Assembly: GCA_041301185.1 (NCBI GenBank)
Contig: JBFYSV010000262.1
Span: 1-41,286 of the forward strand
Source of the DNA: JAQBDA01 sp041301185
Lineage (GTDB): Bacteria; Chloroflexota; Anaerolineae; Anaerolineales; UBA4823
Length of the DNA stretch: 41,286 nucleotides
Direction: 5' to 3'
The position numbers and the translations under genes are program-made. How positions within the stretch are numbered: position 1 is the stretch's first letter; each line of letters opens with the position of its first letter. This document shows, in pieces, positions 33,922 to 41,286 of the stretch. The notes under the pieces are model-generated. The model worked only from the letters and a program-made list of their open reading frames with translations. It had not been told where the DNA came from and did no database searches.

Positions 33922-34506
33922 ATGAATAAAACCATCCTCTGCCCGGCATGCGGGCAATCTGATCAGGTAGCAAAGGTCAGTTCTCTTTATATCAGCGGGA
34001 TAGGCTTGGACCGCTCAGCCAGGAAAGGCAATCTCAAGCCAGAAGGGGACGCCGCCTCTGCGCCGGGAGTCGAGATGCTCGGATTGAGCGCAACTGAATT
34101 GCGCCTGCTCAGCCGGAGGTTGAAGCCGCCTTCGGCTGGAAAAGGAGCACCTTTCCGCGCCCTGCACCCCGATCTGGTTGTGCTTACCTTCAGCCTGATC
34201 CTCCCGGTATTCATCTACGGCATCTATACCAGCCAGAAGGGCAACCTTGTACCCGCGCTGATTCTCCTGGCAGCCTTTTATGGGGTGTACTTATGGAAAC
34301 GCAAAGCCATGGTCGCCCGCTACGAAAGCCAACTTGAGGCCAGCCGGGTAGCCAAACGGCGAGCGGAGCAACGCATCAGCCGCTGGATGAAGCTGTATTA
34401 CTGTGCCAGGGAGGATATTGTCTTCCAACCCGGGACGGCGAAGTACGTGCCAGCTGACCAGATGCCGGGCTTATTGACATGGCAGGCAACCGAGACCGAG
34501 ATGTGA
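33922..34506 (+). CDS. Unknown membrane protein with N-terminal CPxCG motif (194 aa)
   Basis: Begins with a zinc-ribbon-like knuckle CPACG (residues 7-11). Then comes a polar stretch, two helices (about 86-102 and 106-124), a basic coiled-coil-like segment (ESQLEASRVAKRRAEQRISR) and a C-terminal motif KLYYCAREDIVFQPG. A second CxxC is missing, although one Cys in the C-terminal motif might complete the site. Family not recognised. It follows the preceding gene after 9 bases and ends 24 bases before the DUF2877 gene, so the three are probably one transcript. Confidence 0.7.
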   Translation: MNKTILCPACGQSDQVAKVSSLYISGIGLDRSARKGNLKPEGDAASAPGVEMLGLSATELRLLSRRLKPPSAGKGAPFRALHPDLVVLTFSLILPVFIYGIYTSQKGNLVPALILLAAFYGVYLWKRKAMVARYESQLEASRVAKRRAEQRISRWMKLYYCAREDIVFQPGTAKYVPADQMPGLLTWQATETEM

Positions 34507-34530
34507 GCGGGGCGCCTGCAAGAGATACCC

Positions 34531-35445
34531 TTGAGGAAAATACTGGTTACGTATATTGGGTCTGTCGCCAGGCGAATCCTGGCTGGTGCAGAATACGCCA
34601 GCGTGATTGGGGTTTCCTCGCGGGGTGTATTCCTGCATATAGCGGCTGGCTGGATGCTGTTCCTGTCTTTCGAGCGATACCGGGGACCGCTGACGCTCAA
34701 CCTTGAGGCAGGGCAGAGGGACCTGTCTCTGCTGGAAAAAGGCGCCAGGGTGGAAATATATCCGGGGCGACTGGTTTTTCCGGCCTTGGGTTTGGAGGTG
34801 GATTGTCGGGGAGCAAAAGACTGGCAACCGCCAGACTTGCCGGGCAGGCTTATCACTCCCGACCAGCGCTGTAACCGGCTGGAGGGCGTCCTCCTGGAGC
34901 TTGACCGGATGCAGAAAACCAGCCCGCTTGCCGGTATTCTGGGAGCAATGTTGAGCCCAGACAGGCAGGTAAGTGAACGCCAGAAGAAAACCTTTGCGCA
35001 GCTGGCTGCCGTGCGCCAGGCATGTTTCAACCGGGATGTAGCCATGATCGCGGCTTCGATTGGGCCTTTGCTGGGTATGGGCGCGGGACTGACCCCCTCC
35101 GGGGACGACCTGGCAATCGGGTTTCTGCTGGCGCTGAACCGCTGGGGACATGAGCTGGCACCCGGGCTGGATTTCATGCTGCTCAACCAGGTAATCGTAC
35201 GGGGGGCGTATGAGCGCACCACCCTGCTGTCGGCAAATCTGATTGACTGCGCCAGCCAGGGGCAGGCTGACGAGCGGCTGATTATCGGGCTGGACGGCTT
35301 GCTGAGCGAGGCATCCGATCCTGGGGTAGGCGCAGCTTCTCTCGCCGGCTGGGGAAGCAGCTCCGGGGTAGATGCCCTAGTAGGGATGGGGCTGGTGATC
35401 CTGGCTGGAGCAGAAAATTCAGCATTGCCGGTTGAGCCGGTCTAA
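34531..35445 (+). CDS. DUF2877 protein, AllH-like carbamoyltransferase subunit
   Basis: A 304-aa protein with the DUF2877 hallmark GMGAGLTPSGDDLAIGFL (about residues 187-204) and the flanking YERTTLLSANLI segment. E. coli AllH (YlbF) is the third subunit of oxamate carbamoyltransferase. FdrA and DUF1116, the other two, are encoded 6-10 kb away on the opposite strand, an unusual split. The start is uncertain: TTG 34531 is the first plausible codon and only a weak AAGAGA precedes it. The protein is expected in the cytoplasm in complex with FdrA and DUF1116. Confidence 0.85.
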   Translation: MRKILVTYIGSVARRILAGAEYASVIGVSSRGVFLHIAAGWMLFLSFERYRGPLTLNLEAGQRDLSLLEKGARVEIYPGRLVFPALGLEVDCRGAKDWQPPDLPGRLITPDQRCNRLEGVLLELDRMQKTSPLAGILGAMLSPDRQVSERQKKTFAQLAAVRQACFNRDVAMIAASIGPLLGMGAGLTPSGDDLAIGFLLALNRWGHELAPGLDFMLLNQVIVRGAYERTTLLSANLIDCASQGQADERLIIGLDGLLSEASDPGVGAASLAGWGSSSGVDALVGMGLVILAGAENSALPVEPV

Positions 35446-35523
35446 TGATAGACTACACCGCGGCTGTTTCGAGTGTAGTGCCACACCATTGTTCATACAG
35501 GTATATTGTATAAGGGATCGCCT

Positions 35524-36714
35524 ATGCCTATTCCAACCCCTTTCTACCCTCGCACCTCTGCATTGTGTGAAAGCCACGAATGGCGCGACTGGTCGGGCTA
35601 TCTGGCTGCTTCGCTGTACGAGCACCTCCACGACCGGGAGTATTACGCCATCCGCAACGCGGCTGCGCTGATCGATGTCTCGCCGCTGTTCAAGTACGAG
35701 GCGCGCGGCCCGGAAGCCTTGCGCTTTGTAAACCGGGTCATAACCCGCGACCTTAGCCGCTGCGCAGTGGGGCAGGTGATATACACGCCCTGGTGCGATG
35801 ACGCAGGCAAGGTGATCGATGATGGCACCGTTGCCCGGCTGGCGGATGACCATTTCCGGATCACTGCGGCGGACCCGAACCTGGCCTGGTTCCAGGATTG
35901 TGCTTACGGGCTGGACGTTGATATTCGTGATGTCTCCTCAGACCTGGCAGCCCTGGCATTGCAAGGACCCAGCTCGCGCCAAATTTTGCAGCAGGTTTTA
36001 CGGGGAACAAACCTGGAAGGGCTGAAGTACTATCATCTGGCGTCCGCCCAAGCCGGAGCGATCCCCCTGACAGTCAGCCGCACCGGCTATACCGGCGATC
36101 TGGGATACGAGCTGTGGGTAGCACCCGAACATGCCATCACCTTATGGGATATGCTGATCGAGCACGGCACAGGCTATGGGATTGCACCAGCCGGCATGCT
36201 GGCGCTGGATATCGCCCGCATCGAAGCCGGGTTGATCATGATCCAGATCGATTACATCTCCACCCGCCATGCTTTGATCCCTGACCAGAAATCGTCCCCC
36301 TATGAAGTCGGCCTGGGTTGGACGGTCAATCTTGACAAGGGAGATTTCATCGGGCGCAAGGCTTTACAGGCAGAGAAAGCTGGCGGCTCGAAATGGGAGA
36401 TGGTCGGGGTCGAGGTGGATTGGAACTCGCTGGAAGCCCAGTATGCCCGCTATGCCCTGACGCCGCGCGTGGCAGGCCGGGCTTCGCGGTCTGCCGTGCC
36501 GATATACAAGGATGGGAGGCAGGTCGGGCAGATGACCAGCCACACATTTTCACCCCTGCTCAAAAAGTACATCGGTATCGCAACGGTGGAAAAGCAGTAC
36601 GCGGGGTATGAAGACCGGGTAAGCGTTGAAATAACCGTGGAATATACCCGCCAGAAAGCGGATGCCCGCCTGGTCAAGACGCCTTTCTACAATCCCCCCA
36701 GAAAGAGGGCTTGA
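35524..36714 (+). CDS. GcvT-like aminomethyl/methyl transferase (folate-binding)
   Basis: A 396-aa protein of the GcvT family, which moves a one-carbon group from an amine, or a methyl from sulfur in DmdA, to tetrahydrofolate. Typical parts are the N-terminal RNAAALIDVSPLFKYEARG, GKVIDDGTVARLADDHF with the folate Asp pair, the signature RTGYTGDLGYELWV, and a C-terminal barrel from about 300 (SHTFSPLLKKYIGIA). No H, P or L protein genes are near, so a glycine-cleavage role is unlikely. Start ATG 35524 has AAGGGA 6 bases upstream. The next gene, an FAD oxidoreductase, begins three bases after its stop. An oxidative demethylase role is plausible. Confidence 0.88.
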   Translation: MPIPTPFYPRTSALCESHEWRDWSGYLAASLYEHLHDREYYAIRNAAALIDVSPLFKYEARGPEALRFVNRVITRDLSRCAVGQVIYTPWCDDAGKVIDDGTVARLADDHFRITAADPNLAWFQDCAYGLDVDIRDVSSDLAALALQGPSSRQILQQVLRGTNLEGLKYYHLASAQAGAIPLTVSRTGYTGDLGYELWVAPEHAITLWDMLIEHGTGYGIAPAGMLALDIARIEAGLIMIQIDYISTRHALIPDQKSSPYEVGLGWTVNLDKGDFIGRKALQAEKAGGSKWEMVGVEVDWNSLEAQYARYALTPRVAGRASRSAVPIYKDGRQVGQMTSHTFSPLLKKYIGIATVEKQYAGYEDRVSVEITVEYTRQKADARLVKTPFYNPPRKRA

Positions 36715-36716
36715 AG

Positions 36717-38294
36717 ATGCCAAGTGAATACGATGCGATTGTGATCGGTGGAGGCCATAATGGGCTGGTCACCGCAGCCTATCTGGCCCGCGCCGGCAAG
36801 AAAACGCTGCTCCTGGAGCGGCGCCATATTCTGGGTGGATCCAGCGTCACCGAGGAGATCTACCCCGGTTTCAAGTTCACTGTTTTTTCTTATGTCGTCA
36901 GCCTTTTCCGCCCCGAGATCATCCGAGACCTGGACCTGACCCGGCATGGATTGATGATCCTGCCGCTGGAAAGCACCCTGACTCCGCTGCCAAATGGCGA
37001 TTATCTCTACCGGGGAGCCGACCACTACGAGACTTACCGCAACGTTGCCCGGTTCTCTCAGCGGGATGCGGACATCTACGAAGATTACAGCCGGATGATG
37101 TATTTTATGGCGAAGGCGGTCAAGTACGTGCTGGGTATCGTGCCGCCTGACCCGACCAGCCTCAACCCGGCAGAGCTGAATGCATTGTTGGGGATGGCGC
37201 GCCATTTTCTGGGTCTGGAGCGCGACCAGTTTTACACCCTTGTGCGGCTGATGACGATGAGCTCGGCAGATTTCTTGAGCCGCTGGTTTGAATCGGAGCC
37301 TTTGCTCGGCACGCTGTCTGCCAGCGGGATTATCGGCACATTCATGGGACCCCGCTCGCCCGGCACGGCATACGTGCTCCTGCACCATTACATGGGCGAG
37401 ATCGATGGGGTCTTCCGCGCCTGGGGCTTCTCCAAAGGCGGTACGGGTGGGATTGCGGATGCCCTGGCAAGCTCAGGGCGCGCCCTGGGGGTGGAGATCC
37501 GCACCCAGGCACCGGTCGCCCAGGTGATCGTCAAAGACGGCAAGGCGGTGGGCGTGGCTTTGGAAAGCGGCGAGGAGCTGCATGCCCGGGTGGTGGTTTC
37601 CAGCCTGGACCCCAATCAGACCTTCCTGAAGCTGATCGACCCGGGCATCCTGCCAGACGAGCTCACCGCTTCGCTGCGCAGGTTCGTCTATCGGGGCTCA
37701 TCCGGCAAGGTGAACCTGGCGCTGGATGCCGCCCCAGACCTGGCTTGCCTGCCTGGACCTGGCGCGCACCTGCGTGGGGCGATCTCTATCAGCCCGAGCA
37801 TTGATTATATTGAACGGGCGTACGACGATGCCAAATACGGCAATTTACCCCAGCATCCCTATATTGATGCGATCATCCCCTCGATGATCGATCCGGGTAT
37901 GGCGCCTCCCGGAAAACATGTCATGTCATGTTTTGTCCAGTACGCCCCTTACCAGCTGCGTGAGGGGAATTGGGATGAGAAGCGGGAGGCCTTTGGGGAT
38001 ATTGTTGTGGATACGCTGGCAGAGTACATCCCGAATTTGAAGGATATCATCCTGCACCGCCAGGTGCTCACCCCGCTGGATATCGAGCGGACGACCGGCT
38101 TATCCGAGGGCAATATCTTCCAGGGCGAGCTGAGCCTATCTCAGCTGTTCTTCTTGCGCCCGGCGCCCGGCGTGGCAAAATACACGACCCCGGTGGGCAA
38201 TTACTACCAGTGCGGCTCTGCGGTCCATCCCGGCGGAGGCATCACCGGTGCTCCCGGCAAACTGGCTGCGCAAGTTATCCTCAAGGATTGGTAA
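36717..38294 (+). CDS. COG1233-type FAD oxidoreductase, first copy
   Basis: A 525-aa flavoprotein related to phytoene desaturases and PYROXD2. The N-terminal dinucleotide fold VIGGGHNGLVTAAYLARAG, the ERRHILGGSS segment and the C-terminal FAD motif CGSAVHPGGGITGAPG are complete. No carotenoid genes are present, so a role in oxidising an amine or other small substrate with the neighbouring GcvT-like protein is more likely. ATG 36717 has GAGGG 7 bases before it; a TTG at 36711 is less likely. The copy downstream has the same layout and motifs, so this is a tandem pair, perhaps a heterodimer. Confidence 0.88.
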   Translation: MPSEYDAIVIGGGHNGLVTAAYLARAGKKTLLLERRHILGGSSVTEEIYPGFKFTVFSYVVSLFRPEIIRDLDLTRHGLMILPLESTLTPLPNGDYLYRGADHYETYRNVARFSQRDADIYEDYSRMMYFMAKAVKYVLGIVPPDPTSLNPAELNALLGMARHFLGLERDQFYTLVRLMTMSSADFLSRWFESEPLLGTLSASGIIGTFMGPRSPGTAYVLLHHYMGEIDGVFRAWGFSKGGTGGIADALASSGRALGVEIRTQAPVAQVIVKDGKAVGVALESGEELHARVVVSSLDPNQTFLKLIDPGILPDELTASLRRFVYRGSSGKVNLALDAAPDLACLPGPGAHLRGAISISPSIDYIERAYDDAKYGNLPQHPYIDAIIPSMIDPGMAPPGKHVMSCFVQYAPYQLREGNWDEKREAFGDIVVDTLAEYIPNLKDIILHRQVLTPLDIERTTGLSEGNIFQGELSLSQLFFLRPAPGVAKYTTPVGNYYQCGSAVHPGGGITGAPGKLAAQVILKDW

Positions 38295-38296
38295 GC

Positions 38297-39910
38297 ATGA
38301 CGAAACCTCCTGCGAACAATCATTATGATGTTATCGTGATCGGTGCCGGTCACAACGGGCTGGTGGCGGCTGCCAGCCTGGCGAAGGCTGGAAAGCGGGT
38401 GCTGGTGGTGGAGCAGCGCCAGACGATCGGCGGTGCGGCAAGCACAGAGCCGGTATTCCCTGGTTACCAGGTGGATACTGGGGCGCGGGACGCGGGATTG
38501 TTCCTCCCCGAGATCGCCGCGGAGCTGAATCTGGAGGCGCGCGGCTTGCGCTGGCTGGAGAGTCCAGTTCTGGTTTATGCGCCTCAGCCAGATGGCAGGT
38601 CGCTTACCTTGTGGCGTGACACCAGGCGGAGCGTGGCAGAGATCGCCGCGTTTTCACAGACGGATGCCGAGCGCTACCCCAAATTCCTGCAAGAAGTCTC
38701 TCATTTCACGCGGGTGCTGAAGCGGATGATGACGGTAACGCCGCCCTCGCTGCCCGATCTGCACGCCGGCGAATTGCTGCCCTGGCTGCCCGCTGCCCTC
38801 AACCTGAAAAGGCTCGGCGACCAGGAGATGATGGAATTCATGCGCGTTCTGGCGATGCCGGTAGCCGATTTCCTGGACGAGTGGTTTGAAAGTGATGCGC
38901 TAAAGGGCGCCATCGCGGCAGGCAGCGTGATGGGCGGCTTTCAGGGGCCGCGCGCCTCGGGGACGACTTTCACGCTGTTGTATCACGCATTGCAGGCGGA
39001 AGAGGGCTTCCGCTCCAGCCGTTTTGTCCAGGGCGGGATGGGGTCATTGGTGCTAGCGCTGGCGGAGGCTGCTCAGCAATCCGGGGCTGAAATCTGCACC
39101 GGGCAGGCTGTGGCTCAGATCATCCTGGACGGAGGGCGCGCCGCAGGGGTACGCCTGGCGGGAGGCGAGCAGATCACTGCCAGGGTGGTGGTTTCCAATG
39201 CGGAGCCGCGGCGCACGTTCTTTGACTTGGTCGGTGCGCCCAACCTGGAGGTGGCTTTTGTGCGGGAGGTGAAGAATATCCGCCTGCACTCAAGCCTGGC
39301 GCGGCTGAGCTTTGGGCTGAAACGTCTGCCGGACTTCCGTGCAGCGGGGCAGGCTGCCTTTCAGAACGCATCTCGCGAGCAGCTTTGCGGGCATATCCTG
39401 ATCTGTCCAGAAATGGATTACCTGGAGCGGGCGTACGATGAAGCCAAGTATGGGGGCATACCCACCCAGCCGGTGCTAGACATTGTCTTGCCCACTCTGA
39501 CCGATCCGGGCCGGGCGCCGGCTGGCGAGCACCTGATGAGCATTGATTTCTACTATGCGCCTTATTCCTTGAAGGATGCCAGTTGGGATGAGCGCCGGGG
39601 AGAGCTAATCGACATTGTTCTGCGCAGCCTGGAAGCCTACGCCCCCGGGATTGGCGATGCCATCCTGCACAGCCAGGTGCTAACCCCGCTCGACCTGGAG
39701 CATGACTACGGCCTGACCCGCGGTGATATCTACCACGGGCAGATGGGCCTGGACCAGTTGCTGTTCATGCGCCCGGTCGCCGGGTACGGGCGTTACCGCA
39801 CACCGCTGGAGGGCCTGTACCTGTGCGGGACAGGCACGCACCCCGGCGGTGGGGTAACCGGCGCCTCGGGGTATAACGCGGCGCGGGAGATTCTGAGGGA
39901 TATTCGATAA
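38297..39910 (+). CDS. COG1233-type FAD oxidoreductase, second copy
   Basis: A 537-aa paralogue of the preceding gene product. The dinucleotide fold VIGAGHNGLVAAASLAKAG, EQRQTIGGAAS, MGGFQGPRASGT and the C-terminal CGTGTHPGGGVTGASG all match positions in the first copy. ATG 38297 lies two bases after its stop; the frame is open upstream within the first copy but has no site. Divergence between the copies is large outside the FAD motifs, so the duplication is old and the two probably have different roles. Confidence 0.88.
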   Translation: MTKPPANNHYDVIVIGAGHNGLVAAASLAKAGKRVLVVEQRQTIGGAASTEPVFPGYQVDTGARDAGLFLPEIAAELNLEARGLRWLESPVLVYAPQPDGRSLTLWRDTRRSVAEIAAFSQTDAERYPKFLQEVSHFTRVLKRMMTVTPPSLPDLHAGELLPWLPAALNLKRLGDQEMMEFMRVLAMPVADFLDEWFESDALKGAIAAGSVMGGFQGPRASGTTFTLLYHALQAEEGFRSSRFVQGGMGSLVLALAEAAQQSGAEICTGQAVAQIILDGGRAAGVRLAGGEQITARVVVSNAEPRRTFFDLVGAPNLEVAFVREVKNIRLHSSLARLSFGLKRLPDFRAAGQAAFQNASREQLCGHILICPEMDYLERAYDEAKYGGIPTQPVLDIVLPTLTDPGRAPAGEHLMSIDFYYAPYSLKDASWDERRGELIDIVLRSLEAYAPGIGDAILHSQVLTPLDLEHDYGLTRGDIYHGQMGLDQLLFMRPVAGYGRYRTPLEGLYLCGTGTHPGGGVTGASGYNAAREILRDIR

Positions 39911-39932
39911 GCCTTGGAACACACACGATAAT

Positions 39933-39960
39933 TTATCCTGTACAAAAGTGTACAGGATAA
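39933..39960. terminator. Perfect 12-bp hairpin after the oxidoreductase pair
   Basis: TTATCCTGTACA and its exact complement flank a 4-base loop, 22 bases after the last plus-strand stop. There is no T-run on the plus strand, and AATTAT on the minus. It could be a terminator or a protein-binding palindrome. Confidence 0.5.
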
Positions 39961-40108
39961 AGCAAGTTGTTAGATCCCTCCAATTGGCTACTTCCTGATC
40001 TGGCAGCGCGCCTTTCTGTGGAGTACAAAAAGTGAGGTTTGACGAATATATTCACTGGGAGACCATTGATTTGACCAACTTTTGCATTTTCGAGGAAAAC
40101 TTCTTGTA

Positions 40109-40639
40109 ATGATAAAGCTCGTTGTTGCTTCCACGAACCCGGTAAAGATAAAATCCACTGAAATCGGATTTACCAAGATGTTTCCCGGAGAATCCTTTGT
40201 CATAAGCGGAGTACCCGCTCCTTCTGAAGTGCCCGATCAACCCATGAGTGAAGAAGAGACCATAAAAGGCGCAACCAACCGCGCCAATAACGTCTCAAGA
40301 CTTAAACCGGAAGCAGATTTTTGGGTGGGGATAGAAGGGGGACTTCAATTAATCGATGAAGAGTTATCCGCGTTTGCTTGGGTGGTAGTCAAATCCAGAG
40401 ACGGAAAGATCGGAAAAGGTAAGACAGGATCATTTTTCCTGCCTCCAAAAGTAGCCGAACTGATCCGGCAAGGAAAAGAGCTCGGAGAAGCGGACGACAT
40501 TGTTTTCGGAACAAGCAATTCCAAGCAAGCCAACGGCGCGGTGGGTATCCTTACGGGTGATGTATTAACCAGGACGACTTTCTATGAACCTGCGGTAACC
40601 CTGGCTCTGATACCTTTTAAGAATCCGGAATTGTATTAA
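40109..40639 (+). CDS. DUF84 (YjjX-type) inosine/xanthosine triphosphatase
   Basis: A 176-aa house-cleaning NTP phosphatase. N-terminal ASTNPVKIKSTEIGF is the family entry motif. MSEEETIKGATNRA, FWVGIEGGL, KTGSFFLPP, and NGAVGILTGDVLTR complete the pattern. It removes non-canonical purine triphosphates such as ITP and XTP. I place the start at ATG 40109 (MIKLVV), with GAGGA 12 bases upstream, which is far; a TTG at 40082 is the alternative. The gene is clearly more AT-rich than its neighbours, possibly a transferred gene. No operon partner. Confidence 0.85.
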   Translation: MIKLVVASTNPVKIKSTEIGFTKMFPGESFVISGVPAPSEVPDQPMSEEETIKGATNRANNVSRLKPEADFWVGIEGGLQLIDEELSAFAWVVVKSRDGKIGKGKTGSFFLPPKVAELIRQGKELGEADDIVFGTSNSKQANGAVGILTGDVLTRTTFYEPAVTLALIPFKNPELY

Positions 40640-40748
40640 ACGCGAATCCGGGATAATGACACTTTAACCGCACAAAGATTTTTCCCGTGCTGACGTTAGC
40701 TTATAGGGTTTTACGCTGCGCAGCCGGGGGGATTACATGTAAGACCGC

Positions 40749-41286
40749 TTACCCAAGTCCCTTTATAAAAGCCTCCCCCTTCATTAGCAATTCGTCATGA
40801 TCGCCAGGCGCTTCCAGTTCAGTCAGCAGCTGGCGGGTGTACTGGCGCAGGACATCCATCGCCTGGGGACGCCCGGCCTCGACCCAATTTTCCATTGAGT
40901 AGCGGGGAAAGATCGGGCTGGTGTAGTAGGCGTGCTTGTAGTTTGCCAGCGTGGTGGGTGAGGTGAGAAAATGCCCGCCGGGTCCCTCGGTCTTGATCTC
41001 ATCCAGGCAAGCGGTTGTCTCGTCGAATTGAAAACCTGCCGAGTAGTCGAGCACCTGGCGGATGATCTCATGCACATACACCGCGTTGGTGGGGGAGAAT
41101 GCCTTGGAGGTGAGGGTATCGCCGACGAATGGGGATAACCCGCCCTTGGTCAGGCAGAAGGTCATGTGATTCATCCAGTACATCTCAGCGGAGAGCAGGT
41201 CAGGTCCCCAGCCGTTGCCGCTGCCCGAGGTACCGGCGTGCGGCAGGTTGTAATACGCCATCATCTCGGCGCAAGCCAGGTTGACC
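40749..41286 (-). CDS. MttB-family (trimethylamine methyltransferase-like) protein, C-terminal part
   Basis: The last ~178 residues of an MttB superfamily methyltransferase; the rest lies beyond the right edge. The visible part has HAGTSGSGNGWG, then GGHFLTS and a C-terminal dimer region (MDVLRQYTRQLLTELEAPGD). Members without pyrrolysine, such as MtgB and MtpB, move a methyl group from quaternary amines (glycine betaine, proline betaine) to a corrinoid protein. No amber codon occurs in the visible part, but the pyrrolysine position of true TMA enzymes would lie further upstream, so the type is open. The 109-base spacer to the DUF84 gene shows nothing clear. Confidence 0.85.
   Translation of the reverse strand, partial: VNLACAEMMAYYNLPHAGTSGSGNGWGPDLLSAEMYWMNHMTFCLTKGGLSPFVGDTLTSKAFSPTNAVYVHEIIRQVLDYSAGFQFDETTACLDEIKTEGPGGHFLTSPTTLANYKHAYYTSPIFPRYSMENWVEAGRPQAMDVLRQYTRQLLTELEAPGDHDELLMKGEAFIKGLG

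Noticed and set aside
34398..35222. Long minus-strand frames (up to 274 codons) opposite the DUF2877 gene.
   Set aside because: The plus strand carries the conserved DUF2877 motif. The opposite frames are Ser/Arg/Pro-rich shadows without domains.
36717..39910. Carotenoid biosynthesis from two phytoene-desaturase-like genes.
   Set aside because: No phytoene synthase or other carotenoid gene is present, and the neighbours are one-carbon and amine-type enzymes. COG1233 is much broader than CrtI.
1..41286. CRISPR arrays, tRNA or rRNA genes, prophage genes.
   Set aside because: No regularly spaced repeats, no tRNA-like cloverleaf with TTCGA-type arm in the gaps, and no phage structural or integrase genes were seen.

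Overview
The window looks like a chromosomal piece of an anaerobic or facultative member of the Chloroflexota (Anaerolineae-like). That assignment is an inference from gene style and content (AcuB-type CBS-ACT protein, Mrp antiporter with fused MrpA-MrpB, DUF35/thiolase pairs, non-pyrrolysine MttB-type methyltransferase, AllFGH-like genes). No rRNA, tRNA or CRISPR array was seen, so the taxonomy is unconfirmed.

Region 1 (1-3535, minus strand) carries a likely antibiotic-response unit. A sigma70-like promoter drives a 32-codon leader peptide, a rho-independent attenuator with competing stems, an ABC-F ribosome-protection-type ATPase, and immediately after it a half-size ABC exporter cut by the left edge. 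Region 2 (3763-4641, plus) holds an AcuB-like CBS-ACT protein and a possible small protein. Region 3 (4652-12509, minus) is a complete Mrp Na+/H+ antiporter operon (mrpA-B fusion, C, D, E, F, G, with overlapping or closely spaced genes), preceded by a NarL-type two-component pair. Region 4 (12595-16322, plus), divergent from the kinase, has a strong promoter, a 62-residue membrane protein and an ABC-2 exporter (ATPase plus two permeases). The divergent spacer holds three GTAC repeats that look like an operator.

Region 5 (16665-20864) contains a secreted PhoA-type alkaline phosphatase, a PlsC-like acyltransferase, a GT-B-like transferase and a PHP-domain phosphoesterase.

Region 6 (21100-33151, minus) is a long catabolic gene run, in transcription order: NCS2 nucleobase-type permease, a three-subunit molybdenum hydroxylase (FAD, 2Fe-2S, Mo), FdrA, DUF1116, a broken GxxExxY gene inside inverted repeats, a cyclase-family amidohydrolase, a GNAT-like protein, a thiolase-fold protein without the catalytic cysteine, and its DUF35 partner. 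Region 7 (33568-39910, plus) diverges from it: two unknown membrane proteins, a DUF2877 (AllH-like) protein, a GcvT-like protein and two tandem COG1233 FAD oxidoreductases. A DUF84 NTP phosphatase and the C-terminal part of an MttB-family methyltransferase end the window.

FdrA + DUF1116 + DUF2877 is the subunit set of oxamate carbamoyltransferase (E. coli AllFGH). Here it is split over a divergent promoter region and embedded with a permease, a molybdenum hydroxylase and a ring-opening hydrolase. Together they suggest an undescribed route that imports a nitrogen heterocycle or ureide, hydroxylates it, opens the ring and conserves energy as carbamoyl phosphate. A methyl-transfer and amine-oxidation arm (GcvT-like, COG1233 pair, MttB) lies next to it. 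The substrate cannot be read from the sequence.
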